Under the pieces are notes generated by a model, which was not told the DNA's origin, did not search any database, and worked only from the letters and a program-made list of their open reading frames with translations. Below, piece after piece: positions 15,307 through 22,638 of a DNA stretch of 22,638 bases. The number at the start of each line of letters is the position of its first letter. Position 1 is the stretch's first letter. The position numbers were made by a program, and so were the translations under genes. This DNA comes from Myxococcales bacterium UBA5297 (lineage in GTDB: Bacteria > Myxococcota > Myxococcia > Myxococcales > UBA5297). The stretch lies in NCBI GenBank assembly GCA_002408385.1, contig DHSB01000105.1, positions 73,965-96,602 of the forward strand, written 5' to 3'.

Positions 15307-16065
15307 TCAGGCCGGGGGCACCAGGTCCAGCTTGAGCAGGTGGCGGCCGATGAGCAGATGGTCGCCATGATTGATCTGCATCGGAGCTCCAAGGCGCAGG
15401 AAGGTGCCGTTCGAGGAGCCGGCATCGCGGATCTTGACGAGGTCGGCACTCACCGAGACGACCGCATGGCGCCCCGAAACAAAGCCATCGCCGGGGAAGG
15501 TGATGTCGCCCACCTCGCGACCGACCAGGTTCTCTCCCTCGCGCAGCACAAAGGCGTCGCCACGGCGACCTCCTTCGAGCATTTGCACGAGTCGGGCGCG
15601 ATATCCCGGATCGGGTGAGCCCCAGGTCGGCGGCTCGCACGCCTTAGCCATGGGCTCGAGCACCAGGCGTTGGCGGCCGCAGCGGACCTCGTTGCCCGGC
15701 GTCAGCCAACTCTCCCCGCGAAGGCGGGCGAAGACCCCGTTTGCCGCGCCCACGTCTTCGACCATCAGCGCCCCGCCCTGGAAGTAGAGCCTCGCCTGCG
15801 CGCGGGCGACGAAGGGGTCGTCCATCAACAGGATGTCACCAGCGCTGCCGACCAGGGCCTCGTCCTTCTTCAGGCCGAAGGCCGCCTCCGGGCCTCCGTC
15901 GGCGCGGACCACGCGGACGGTGACCAAAGGGCGAGGCTGGGTTGCTGTGGTCGCGGTTTCCCCGGTGGCGAGCATCGTACCCCAGGACATCATGCGCAAG
16001 CCGCAGGACTGGCAGCTCAAGGCGCCGAGGGGGTTATCGGTCATGCAGTGTGGGCACTGGCTCAT
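15307..16065 (-). CDS. zinc-ribbon protein with two FHA domains
   Basis: This encodes 252 aa, starting at ATG 16065 after GGGAAAGAG. An N-terminal zinc ribbon has Cys4, Cys7, Cys18 and Cys21 (CxxC-x10-CxxC). A first FHA-like domain (about 47-137) is degenerate: GR is replaced by GS (73-74) and the phosphate-binding S-x-R-H region by AQ (DPFVARAQARL). The second FHA domain (about 157-248) is canonical, with GR at 182-183, S197, R199-H200 and SSNGT at 217-221, so it should bind phosphothreonine peptides. No membrane segment is present, so it is cytosolic. It is divergent from the Ser/Thr kinase gene with 173 nt between the starts, and the kinase carries the same ribbon. A role as reader of that kinase's products is a reasonable inference, not shown. 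Confidence 0.9.
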   Translation of the reverse strand: MSQCPHCMTDNPLGALSCQSCGLRMMSWGTMLATGETATTATQPRPLVTVRVVRADGGPEAAFGLKKDEALVGSAGDILLMDDPFVARAQARLYFQGGALMVEDVGAANGVFARLRGESWLTPGNEVRCGRQRLVLEPMAKACEPPTWGSPDPGYRARLVQMLEGGRRGDAFVLREGENLVGREVGDITFPGDGFVSGRHAVVSVSADLVKIRDAGSSNGTFLRLGAPMQINHGDHLLIGRHLLKLDLVPPA

Positions 16066-16114
16066 GGCGCTCTTTCCCGTATGGTCAACCGGCTTCCCAT
16101 CGTCTTTCAGAGGA

Positions 16115-16145
16115 CTTGCGGAAAGCAAGCACGGCGGCGCGCCGC
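16115..16145. promoter_or_regulatory. palindromes in the divergent FHA/kinase control region
   Basis: CTTGC-ggaaa-GCAAG (16115-16129) is followed five bases later by a perfect 12-bp palindrome GCGGCGCGCCGC (16134-16145). Both lie between the two divergent starts, where a shared regulator could bind. GC-only palindromes arise easily in DNA of this composition, so this is weak. Confidence 0.25.
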
Positions 16146-16238
16146 AGATGCCTTGAACGGGGCAGGCAGGCTGTGCGATTGTTGGCGGCCGCTTCGCCCG
16201 CTGACCACCGGGCGGTCTTGAACCGAGGGGTCGCGCAC

Positions 16239-17876
16239 TTGAGTCTGTGCCCATCCTGCAACAGGGAAGTCGGCAACGCTGCGAAGTATTGCCCAGCCTG
16301 CGGCGCTTCCATCGTCCATGGCCCGGCCGAGGATGCCTATACCGGCCGAATCATCGCCGGCAAGTACCGCGTCGAAGCCCTCATCGGCGAGGGAGGGATG
16401 GGCAAGGTCTTTCGCGCGACCCAACTGTCGCTCGACAAGACCATCGTGCTCAAGGTCCTGCGGCAGTCGCTGCTCTCTGATGCTCGCACGGTCGCCCGCT
16501 TTCAACGCGAGGCGAAGGCCGCCAGCAGGCTCAACCACCCCAACTCCATTGGCGTGCTCGATTTTGGCCAGGGCGACGACGGCTCGCTCTACATCGCGAT
16601 GGAGCACGTCAGCGGGGTCGACCTCCACCAACTGCTGTCGACCGAGGGGCCTCTTCCCGAGCGGCGGATCGTGCGGATTGTCTCGCAGGTGCTCTCAGCG
16701 CTGGCGGATGCGCACGCGGCCGGCGTCATCCATCGGGATCTCAAGCCCGAGAATATCATGGTGGAGCAGCGCCGAGGCGAGCCCGACTTCGTCAAGGTAC
16801 TCGACTTTGGCATCGCCAAGATCCAGGAGAGCGACGGAAGCGAGAGCCAGGCGCTGACGCGGGCCGGCTTTGTGTGCGGCACCCCCGAGTACATGAGCCC
16901 CGAGCAGGCGCGCGGTGGCGCGCTCGATCCGCGGAGCGATCTCTACGCGGTCGGCGTTCTCTGCTACCAGTGCGCAACGAACATGCTGCCCTTCGAGGCC
17001 GACTCGGCGGTCGCGCTGGCGACGATGCACCTGACCACGTCGCCGACTCCACCGAGGGCCCGGCGGCCCGACGCCCCCATCGGCGATGCGATGGAGGCCT
17101 TGATCCTTCGCGCCATGTCGAAGGATCCCAACGACAGGCCCCAGAGCGCCGAGGAGTTTCGAGCCGATCTCTTCGCCGTACTCAAGCATTCGGCCGAGAC
17201 GAGGGTGCAGTCGGTCCCCATGATGACTGCGCACGAGCCACGGGCGCGAAAGGTGAGCCGAAGCGGAGCGCGCGTGGTCCAGGAAGAGGCGACGACGCTG
17301 ACCCGCACGCCGTCCTGGGTGACCTCTCCGGGCTTTGGCGAGGAGATGACCGTCGCCGCGACCGACCCTGGAGTCCCTGCGCGCGGGAAGAAGCCCGACG
17401 GTGGCAAGAGGCCCCTTTGGGTCGCGTTGGGTGTCGGAGCGCTGCTGTTCGCGGTCGGCGGATTCTTCGCCTACCGGCACTTGTCGGCAAGGCCGAGCCT
17501 TGCGGTGCTCGTGCCCACGGCCGACGGCTTGGCGCGCGGCGACGGTCCTGTCGCAGCCAAGCAGCCGCCATCCGACATCGACCTCTCTTTGGAAACGGAC
17601 GGTGGCCCGGCTCCAAGGCAGGAGAACGCGAGGGCGAAGGAGCTCATGGCCAAGGGTGATCACGCCGTCGTCGCCCAGCAGTATGACGAGGCCCTGCTCT
17701 TCTATACGCGAGCCTACGAAGCACGTCGGAGCGCTCAGACGAGCAAGCGTATCGCCTTCGGCTACATGATGAAGGGCGACGCGGCCAACTCAACAAAGTG
17801 GCTGCGCGAGTATCTGGAGGCGGGGACCGAGGCGGCTGACGCCGAATTTATCGCCCGTCACCTCGATAGGCAGTAG
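16239..17876 (+). CDS. zinc-ribbon Hanks-type Ser/Thr protein kinase with TM segment and TPR-like tail
   Basis: This encodes 545 aa starting at TTG 16239; GAGGGG at 16225-16230 sits eight bases upstream. An N-terminal zinc ribbon (Cys4, Cys7, Cys18, Cys21) has the same spacing as the neighbouring FHA proteins. The kinase domain (about 43-318) is complete: GEGGMG loop 50-55, Lys72, HRDLKPEN with Asp167 and Asn172, DFGIAK from Asp189, and TPEYMSPEQ at 215-223. The HRD arginine marks an activation-loop-regulated kinase. A Ser/Thr-rich juxtamembrane segment (319-390) precedes one membrane helix (393-412). The periplasmic part (413-545) holds TPR-like helices at about 463-530. It resembles myxobacterial membrane kinases. 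It diverges from one FHA gene and converges with the barrel gene, 11 nt apart. Confidence 0.95.
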   Translation: MSLCPSCNREVGNAAKYCPACGASIVHGPAEDAYTGRIIAGKYRVEALIGEGGMGKVFRATQLSLDKTIVLKVLRQSLLSDARTVARFQREAKAASRLNHPNSIGVLDFGQGDDGSLYIAMEHVSGVDLHQLLSTEGPLPERRIVRIVSQVLSALADAHAAGVIHRDLKPENIMVEQRRGEPDFVKVLDFGIAKIQESDGSESQALTRAGFVCGTPEYMSPEQARGGALDPRSDLYAVGVLCYQCATNMLPFEADSAVALATMHLTTSPTPPRARRPDAPIGDAMEALILRAMSKDPNDRPQSAEEFRADLFAVLKHSAETRVQSVPMMTAHEPRARKVSRSGARVVQEEATTLTRTPSWVTSPGFGEEMTVAATDPGVPARGKKPDGGKRPLWVALGVGALLFAVGGFFAYRHLSARPSLAVLVPTADGLARGDGPVAAKQPPSDIDLSLETDGGPAPRQENARAKELMAKGDHAVVAQQYDEALLFYTRAYEARRSAQTSKRIAFGYMMKGDAANSTKWLREYLEAGTEAADAEFIARHLDRQ

Positions 17877-17887
17877 GGCGCAGGCAC

Positions 17888-18457
17888 TCAGAAGGCGTAG
17901 GCAGCAACCAGAGTGAGCGCCCAGAGATCCGCGGCGAGGCTGCCCGCTTCGCGAACCAGCTCGTTGTCGAAGATGAGGTCGTAGCTCAGGCGCGCGCCGA
18001 GCCGCAGATGCCTCGAGAGGCTGCCCTCGGCGCCAAGACCGACCGGAACGATGCCCGCGGTGTCGGAGCGAAGCAGGCTTTCGGCCTCCGCGGGCACGGT
18101 TGAGCGCAAGAGCCCCGCGCCCGCGAAGGCGTAGGGACGCACGGGCCAGTCGTTGACGACCTCGAGTTGCAGCGCCGCATACCCGCCGTTCGAAAGGGTG
18201 AAGGGCGTGCCTTCAACCGGCTCGGCCACGACCCGCGAGGCGGCGCCCTGGTAGCCGATGACCAGCGACAGGGAGGAGGCGAGCGGGACGATCGCGCGAG
18301 CGCCCCAGGCCGGGCCCAGGCCGAGCAGTCGCGACAGGTCTCGATTGAAGCCGGCGATGCCAGCCTCCAATTCAACCCGGGGAGCTGTCGCCTCTTGGGC
18401 GTGCGCGGGCAGGCCGAGCGCGAGCGTCAGCCCGAGCGCGAACACGGTGCGATGCAT
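17888..18457 (-). CDS. small outer-membrane beta-barrel protein
   Basis: This encodes 189 aa. AGGAG seven bases before the ATG at 18457 fixes the start. The signal peptide has a leucine-rich core and an AHA cleavage site near residue 20. The mature chain consists of alternating strands (GARAIVPLASSLSLVIGYQG, RPYAFAGAGLL) and ends VAAYAF, the terminal-Phe barrel signal. Its size suits an eight-stranded barrel of the OmpA/OmpW type without a periplasmic domain. It lies downstream of the second FHA gene on the same strand (214-nt gap), so co-transcription is uncertain. Substrate and role are unknown. Confidence 0.82.
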   Translation of the reverse strand: MHRTVFALGLTLALGLPAHAQEATAPRVELEAGIAGFNRDLSRLLGLGPAWGARAIVPLASSLSLVIGYQGAASRVVAEPVEGTPFTLSNGGYAALQLEVVNDWPVRPYAFAGAGLLRSTVPAEAESLLRSDTAGIVPVGLGAEGSLSRHLRLGARLSYDLIFDNELVREAGSLAADLWALTLVAAYAF

Positions 18458-18671
18458 GAGCGGGCTCCTGTTGCGAAACTCGGGGGAAACTTGATCCAAG
18501 CTTCGGTCAGGTCGCCCTCTGGACAAGGGCTCCGCGGGCACGCCGGTCGCGCGGGGAAGAGCAACGGATGCTGGGCTGAAAACCTGCCTGCCGACCACTC
18601 GCTTTTCTTAGGAGCGGCTGGCGATCCGCATACGGGGCACCGAGCTCGCGCGGCAGCCGCCCGGCGCGCTC

Positions 18672-19991
18672 TTACCCCTGCTCAATGCGCAGCAGCTGCA
18701 TCCCGATGCGGACCGAGTCGCCGGGGACAAGCGGGTACTCGACACCCGGTGGCAGGCGAACGTAGGTGCCATCGGCCGTGCCGAGATCGCGCAAGGTGGC
18801 TCCGCCCGGGTCGACGTGCAGCTCGCAATGGCGCGCAGCCAGGTGCTTGTCACCCGGGAAGCTGAGGTCGGTGCCGTTGCGACCGACCGAGATGACCGGG
18901 CCGGGGCGCGCACAGGCCCGGCCCGGTCGGCCTCCTACGACGATCTCCTCGACAGCAAAGAGCTGGGGAGAAGCGGGCGCGCCGTAGGCGGTCGGGCTGT
19001 TGGGCGAAATCGGCTCGAGCGGGCCGCCAAACCGCAGCAGATGGTCGCCGGCGGCGAACAAGCTCCCCGGGGCGAGCCTCTCTGCCTTCTTGATGCGAAC
19101 GAACGTCCCCGAGGGGCTCGCTTCGTCGCGCACGGCGAGCTCGCCGTCCTTGACGAGAAAGGTGGCATGCAGAGGGGCGAGGTAGGGATCGTCGGGAAAC
19201 AGCAGCAGGCCTTTTGCGGAGCCCGCGCCGATCATCCCTTTGGGAAGACGAAACGCCGAGCCGGCGCTGCGGCCGCGCACGACAGTCACCTTCAGCCTGA
19301 GCTGGTTCGACACCGAACCTGCCGCAGGCGCTCTGTCAGGCGCGAGTGGCGTGCCTGCCCCCTGGCCGGCCACCCGGGCGGGCGCAGGGGCGCTGGCCGG
19401 GGGCTGAAGAAAAGGTGCCGGAGCGCTGGCGGGGACGCTCGGGCCAAGGCGCACCCCCGGCGGCGGCGCGGTCGGCTTGGGCGCGGGGGAGGGAACAGAG
19501 CCGTTGGCCAACGGTGCTGGCCCAGAAGGCCTCGGGGCCGTCGCCGCCGCAGGGGGCCTGACGGGCGACGGGCATGCCAGGTCGGGGCCGCGGGCGCCGG
19601 GTTTGTCGGCAACCGGGACCTGGGGGCAGGCGCGCACTGCAGGCGGGACGCCGGCGACCGGGGCCGGCTTGGCCGCGACTGGCGCCGCGGGGCTGTGGGC
19701 TGGCGCCGACACTGGCGGGCTCGTCGGGTGGGCGGCGCGCTGGGCAGGCCCGAGCGGGGCCGGAGGGCTCGGCGTGGGGGACGAGGGGGCGACCAGCCGG
19801 TGCGCGGCCGAGGCTGCGGCCAGGGATGCGGCCGGCTCGAGGCGCGGTTTGACAGCGGCCTGCGCCCGGGCACGGGGAGAAGCCCCGGCAAGCTGTTGAC
19901 CGCACGTGACACAACAGCTTGCGTCGGCCTCGTTGTACGAGTCGCAGCCAGAGCAGACCGCACCAAGCTCGGCGAGTAGGATGCTTGCCAT
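18672..19991 (-). CDS. zinc-ribbon protein with long Pro/Ala linker and two FHA-like domains
   Basis: This encodes 439 aa from ATG 19991, without a strong ribosome binding site. The N-terminal zinc ribbon has Cys13, Cys16, Cys27 and Cys30 (CxxC-x10-CxxC, plus an extra Cys26). Residues 32 to about 228 are a disordered Pro/Ala/Ser-rich linker of about 200 residues. Two FHA-like domains follow. In the first (about 230-325) GR reads GA, S-x-R-H reads APLH, and the SSNGT loop reads SPSGT. In the second (about 365-438) GR (370-371) and RH (387-388) are kept but the Ser is Ala and the Asn is Asp (TADGT). Phosphopeptide binding is thus likely weakened, and the protein may be mainly a scaffold. It is divergent from rel. 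Confidence 0.88.
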   Translation of the reverse strand: MASILLAELGAVCSGCDSYNEADASCCVTCGQQLAGASPRARAQAAVKPRLEPAASLAAASAAHRLVAPSSPTPSPPAPLGPAQRAAHPTSPPVSAPAHSPAAPVAAKPAPVAGVPPAVRACPQVPVADKPGARGPDLACPSPVRPPAAATAPRPSGPAPLANGSVPSPAPKPTAPPPGVRLGPSVPASAPAPFLQPPASAPAPARVAGQGAGTPLAPDRAPAAGSVSNQLRLKVTVVRGRSAGSAFRLPKGMIGAGSAKGLLLFPDDPYLAPLHATFLVKDGELAVRDEASPSGTFVRIKKAERLAPGSLFAAGDHLLRFGGPLEPISPNSPTAYGAPASPQLFAVEEIVVGGRPGRACARPGPVISVGRNGTDLSFPGDKHLAARHCELHVDPGGATLRDLGTADGTYVRLPPGVEYPLVPGDSVRIGMQLLRIEQG

Positions 19992-20361
19992 TTGGGCGGG
20001 GACAATATCGGCCCCTGCAACAGGTCGTCAACGTGCTCGAGTGAGCGGCGCAGGGCCACGATGGGCGGGTTTTGCCGCGCTTTCTGGCGGCAAGACCAGG
20101 CTCGCCCCGGTCGTCGCGCGGCCGTTCGGGGGCCAGCAAGGGCACCTTGCGGTGGCAACACGTCAAGTAGACAACCAGGCCAGGGCGAGACTAAGATCCC
20201 GACCCTGCTTGTGCGCCCGACGCGCAATTTTCCCTGGCCGGGAAGAGGTTGAAAGAGGTTCTTCCCAGGTAACTACACGGTTTTCTCGAAAAGACGAGCG
20301 ACCTGGCTACCGGGTGCAACGGCGAGGGTTTGCCGGACCTGCTCGGGCGCTCCAGACCTTG
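19992..20361. other. divergent intergenic region between the FHA and rel genes
   Basis: These 370 nt hold no supported gene. Near rel there is a 7-bp inverted repeat GGGAAGA/TCTTCCC (20240-20246 with 20260-20266), with an AAGAGGTT direct repeat at 20243 and 20253. A TTGAAA at 20249-20254 could be a -35, but no good -10 follows at a normal distance. The small TTTTC-tc-GAAAA palindrome at 20281-20292 is unassigned. Confidence 0.4.
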
Positions 20362-22533
20362 ATGCTTCGACTCAACGACATTCTCGACCGGGTCGCCCAA
20401 TACCACCCGGATCCTGACCTGGACATCATCAAGAAGGCGTACGTCTACAGCGCCAAGGTCCACCAAGGTCAGACCCGGAAGTCGGGAGAGCCCTACCTCG
20501 TGCATCCGCTCGAGGTTGCGGGAGTCCTCGCCCAGCTCAAGCTCGACGAGGCCTCGATAGTCACCGGGCTACTCCACGACACCATCGAGGATACGCTGAC
20601 CACGTTGGAGGACCTCACCGAGCTTTTCGGCGCGGAGGTCGCTCAGCTCGTCGACGGGGTCACCAAGCTGTCCCAGTTTTCGGCCAGCGCCAACGTGTCT
20701 CAGGAAGAGAAGCAGGCCGAGAACTTCCGGAAGATGATCGTCGCGATGGCCCGCGACATCCGGGTCATCCTCGTCAAGCTCGCCGACCGCACGCACAACA
20801 TGCGCACCCTCGGGCACATGGTTCCCGAGAAGCAGAAGCGCATTGCCCAGGAGACCCTCGACATCTACGCGCCGCTCGCCAACCGGCTCGGCATCAGTTG
20901 GATCAAGCAGGAGCTCGAGGACATGTCCTTCAAGTACCTGCGGACAGCCGAGTATGAGGAGCTGCGCGAGAAGGTCGAAAAGAAGAAGAAGGCGAGCGAG
21001 AAGTACGTCGAGGAGGTCAAAGATATCCTCCAAAAGAAGCTGGCCGAGAACAACCTTCAGTTCGAGGTCCAGGGGCGCTTCAAGCACCTGTACAGCATCG
21101 CGCGAAAAATGCGCGCGCAGGGCGTCGATTTCGACCAGATCCACGACGTGATCGCCTTTCGGCTGATCATGAGCTCGATGCCCGCTTGCTACGAGGCACT
21201 GGGCTTGGTGCACACGATGTGGAAGCCGGTGCCCGGGCGTTTCAAGGACTACATCGCCATCCCCAAGCCGAACATGTACCAGTCGCTGCACACGACGGTC
21301 ATCGGTCCGTTCGGCGACCGGCTCGAGGTGCAGATCCGCACCGAGGAGATGCACAAGATCGCCGAAGAGGGCATCGCCGCGCACTGGGCCTACAAGGAGG
21401 GCAAGAACCTCGGCAAGGACTCGGCCAAGTTCGCTTGGCTGCGCCAGTTGATGGAGTGGCAGCAGGATCTGAAGGACCCCAAGGAGTTCCTCGAGACCGT
21501 CAAGGTTGATCTCTTCACCGACGAGGTCTTCGTCTTCACTCCCCGCGGCGACGTCAAGTCGCTGCCGCGCGGGGCGACCCCGGTCGACTTCGCCTATGGC
21601 ATCCACTCGGACATTGGCGCCAAGTGCGTGGGGGCGAAGGTCAACGGCAAGATCGTCCCGCTGCGCTACAAGCTCAAGAACGGCGACACCGTCGAGGTGC
21701 TCACCAGCGCCAACGCACACCCCTCGAAGGACTGGCTCACCTTCGTCAAGACGAGCCGCGCGCAGGCGAGGATCCGCGGCTACATCAAGGCCCAGCAGCG
21801 CGAAAAGAGCCTCGAGCTCGGCCGCGACCTCGCCGAGCGCGAGCTGCGGCGGGTGGAGCTGAACCTCAATAGGCTGTCGAAGTCTGGCGAGCTCAAGAAG
21901 GCGGCCGAGGGGCTGGGCTACCGAACCGTCGACGACGTGCTCGTCGCCATCGGGTATGGCAAGGTCTCGACCTCTCAGCTCGCCGCGAAGTTGCTGCCTG
22001 CCGACAAGCTGGCCGAACGCCAGGCCGAGGCGCCCCCGCGCGAGCCGGCGCCGGTCAACAAGATCGCCGAGATCTTCAAGAAGGTGACCGGCAAGTCGAA
22101 GTCCGGCGTCCAGATCAACGGCATCGACGATGTGCTGGTGCGCTTCGGGCGCTGCTGCAATCCGGTTCCCGGTGACCGCATCGTCGGTTTCATCACCCGC
22201 GGCCGCGGGGTGACCGTGCACACCATCGATTGCGAGAAGGCGCTCGCCACCGACCCGGAGCGCCGAGTCGATGTCTCCTGGGACGTCAAGTCGGACTTCA
22301 AGCGCCCGGTAACCATCCGTGTGCTTACTGTCGACCGACCGGGCCTGCTTGCCGACATCTCGCAGACCTTCAGCAAGAAGGGCGTCAACATCTCGCAGGC
22401 CAACTGCCGGGCGACCGGCGACGACCGGGCGGTCAACACGTTCGAGGTCACCATCTCCGACCTCAAGCAGCTCACCGACGTGATGCAGACCATCGAGCGC
22501 ATCCAAGGGGTGTTTGCGGTCGAGCGGGTGTAG
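20362..22533 (+). CDS. rel: bifunctional (p)ppGpp synthetase/hydrolase, Rel/SpoT family
   Basis: This encodes 723 aa, full length. The N-terminal HD hydrolase domain (about 1-190) keeps its manganese and catalytic residues: H34, H48 (LVHPL), H72-D73 in LLHDTIEDT, E76-D77, and D142 and N146 in LADRTHN. The synthetase domain (about 235-345) has HDVIAFRL and GRFKDYIA at 292-299; this RXKD motif marks bifunctional Rel rather than RelA (EXDD). TGS spans about 383-445, a zinc-finger/conserved-Cys domain (RCCNPVPGD, Cys598-Cys599, His620, Cys624) about 583-625, and an ACT domain about 648-720. It sets alarmone levels in the stringent response, with the TGS to ACT region sensing uncharged tRNA on ribosomes. 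The ATG at 20362 lacks a clear ribosome binding site. It is the only Rel in the window. Confidence 0.97.
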   Translation: MLRLNDILDRVAQYHPDPDLDIIKKAYVYSAKVHQGQTRKSGEPYLVHPLEVAGVLAQLKLDEASIVTGLLHDTIEDTLTTLEDLTELFGAEVAQLVDGVTKLSQFSASANVSQEEKQAENFRKMIVAMARDIRVILVKLADRTHNMRTLGHMVPEKQKRIAQETLDIYAPLANRLGISWIKQELEDMSFKYLRTAEYEELREKVEKKKKASEKYVEEVKDILQKKLAENNLQFEVQGRFKHLYSIARKMRAQGVDFDQIHDVIAFRLIMSSMPACYEALGLVHTMWKPVPGRFKDYIAIPKPNMYQSLHTTVIGPFGDRLEVQIRTEEMHKIAEEGIAAHWAYKEGKNLGKDSAKFAWLRQLMEWQQDLKDPKEFLETVKVDLFTDEVFVFTPRGDVKSLPRGATPVDFAYGIHSDIGAKCVGAKVNGKIVPLRYKLKNGDTVEVLTSANAHPSKDWLTFVKTSRAQARIRGYIKAQQREKSLELGRDLAERELRRVELNLNRLSKSGELKKAAEGLGYRTVDDVLVAIGYGKVSTSQLAAKLLPADKLAERQAEAPPREPAPVNKIAEIFKKVTGKSKSGVQINGIDDVLVRFGRCCNPVPGDRIVGFITRGRGVTVHTIDCEKALATDPERRVDVSWDVKSDFKRPVTIRVLTVDRPGLLADISQTFSKKGVNISQANCRATGDDRAVNTFEVTISDLKQLTDVMQTIERIQGVFAVERV

Positions 22534-22565
22534 AGTCGAGTGCCGCCCGGCGCGCCTGCGCGGCT
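22528..22565 (+). repeat. direct repeat copy 1 (38 bp), overlapping the rel stop codon
   Basis: This 38-bp sequence begins at the last codon and stop of rel (GTG TAG) and is repeated exactly at 22601-22638. It contains GCCGC...GCGGC arms around GGCGCGCC, so it can fold as a hairpin and may be the rel terminator. Confidence 0.85.
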
Positions 22566-22600
22566 CAGCGCCTTGTCCGCATCGTAGAGGCGATACTCAA

Positions 22601-22638
22601 GTGTAGAGTCGAGTGCCGCCCGGCGCGCCTGCGCGGCT
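22601..22638 (+). repeat. direct repeat copy 2 (38 bp or more), cut by the window end
   Basis: This is identical to 22528-22565 at every position and runs to the last base of the window, so its true length is unknown. The two copies are 73 nt apart with a 35-nt non-repeated interval (22566-22600). Confidence 0.85.

Noticed and set aside
22528..22638. CRISPR array (38-bp repeat, 35-bp interval)
   Set aside because: Only two copies are visible, the first includes the rel stop codon, the repeat looks like a terminator hairpin, and no cas gene is present.

Overview
The window reads as ordinary chromosomal DNA from a high-GC Gram-negative bacterium, most probably a member of the Myxococcota or a related deltaproteobacterial lineage. 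This is inferred from the gene content: a Hanks-type Ser/Thr kinase, two zinc-ribbon FHA proteins, large Cys-rich lipoproteins, outer-membrane barrels and an RXKD-type Rel. I cannot name a genus. I see no tRNA, rRNA, IS element, prophage or convincing CRISPR array.

Layout. Positions 1-6219 hold mixed housekeeping and stress genes: a small secreted barrel protein behind prfC (release factor 3) on the minus strand, a short Uma2-family nuclease on the plus strand, a lidless DnaK-like Hsp70 (minus), and a trypsin-fold lipoprotein protease (plus). Positions 6412-12584 form a clean minus-strand operon with a candidate promoter and a strong terminator. It encodes a 902-aa UshA-type 5'-nucleotidase lipoprotein, a 548-aa lipoprotein with an OB-like module (joined by an ATGA overlap), and a 516-aa outer-membrane barrel. 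It looks like a surface system for breaking down or capturing nucleotides.

Positions 12709-22533 are rich in signalling genes. A YbaK-type deacylase (apparently frameshifted at its C-terminus) lies downstream of a DisA_N-type diadenylate cyclase. Divergent from these is a DksA/TraR-family RNA polymerase modulator. Next come a zinc-ribbon double-FHA protein, a divergent zinc-ribbon Ser/Thr kinase with a TPR-like periplasmic tail, a small outer-membrane barrel and a second zinc-ribbon double-FHA protein. Divergent from that is a full-length bifunctional (p)ppGpp synthetase/hydrolase. The kinase and both FHA proteins begin with the same CxxC-x10-CxxC ribbon, which suggests a shared regulatory circuit next to the c-di-AMP, DksA and ppGpp genes.

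The right edge carries two copies of a 38-bp direct repeat, the first overlapping the rel stop codon. This may be a duplicated terminator or a contig-end artefact.

Functions were assigned from recognised motifs and domain order only; no database search was possible.
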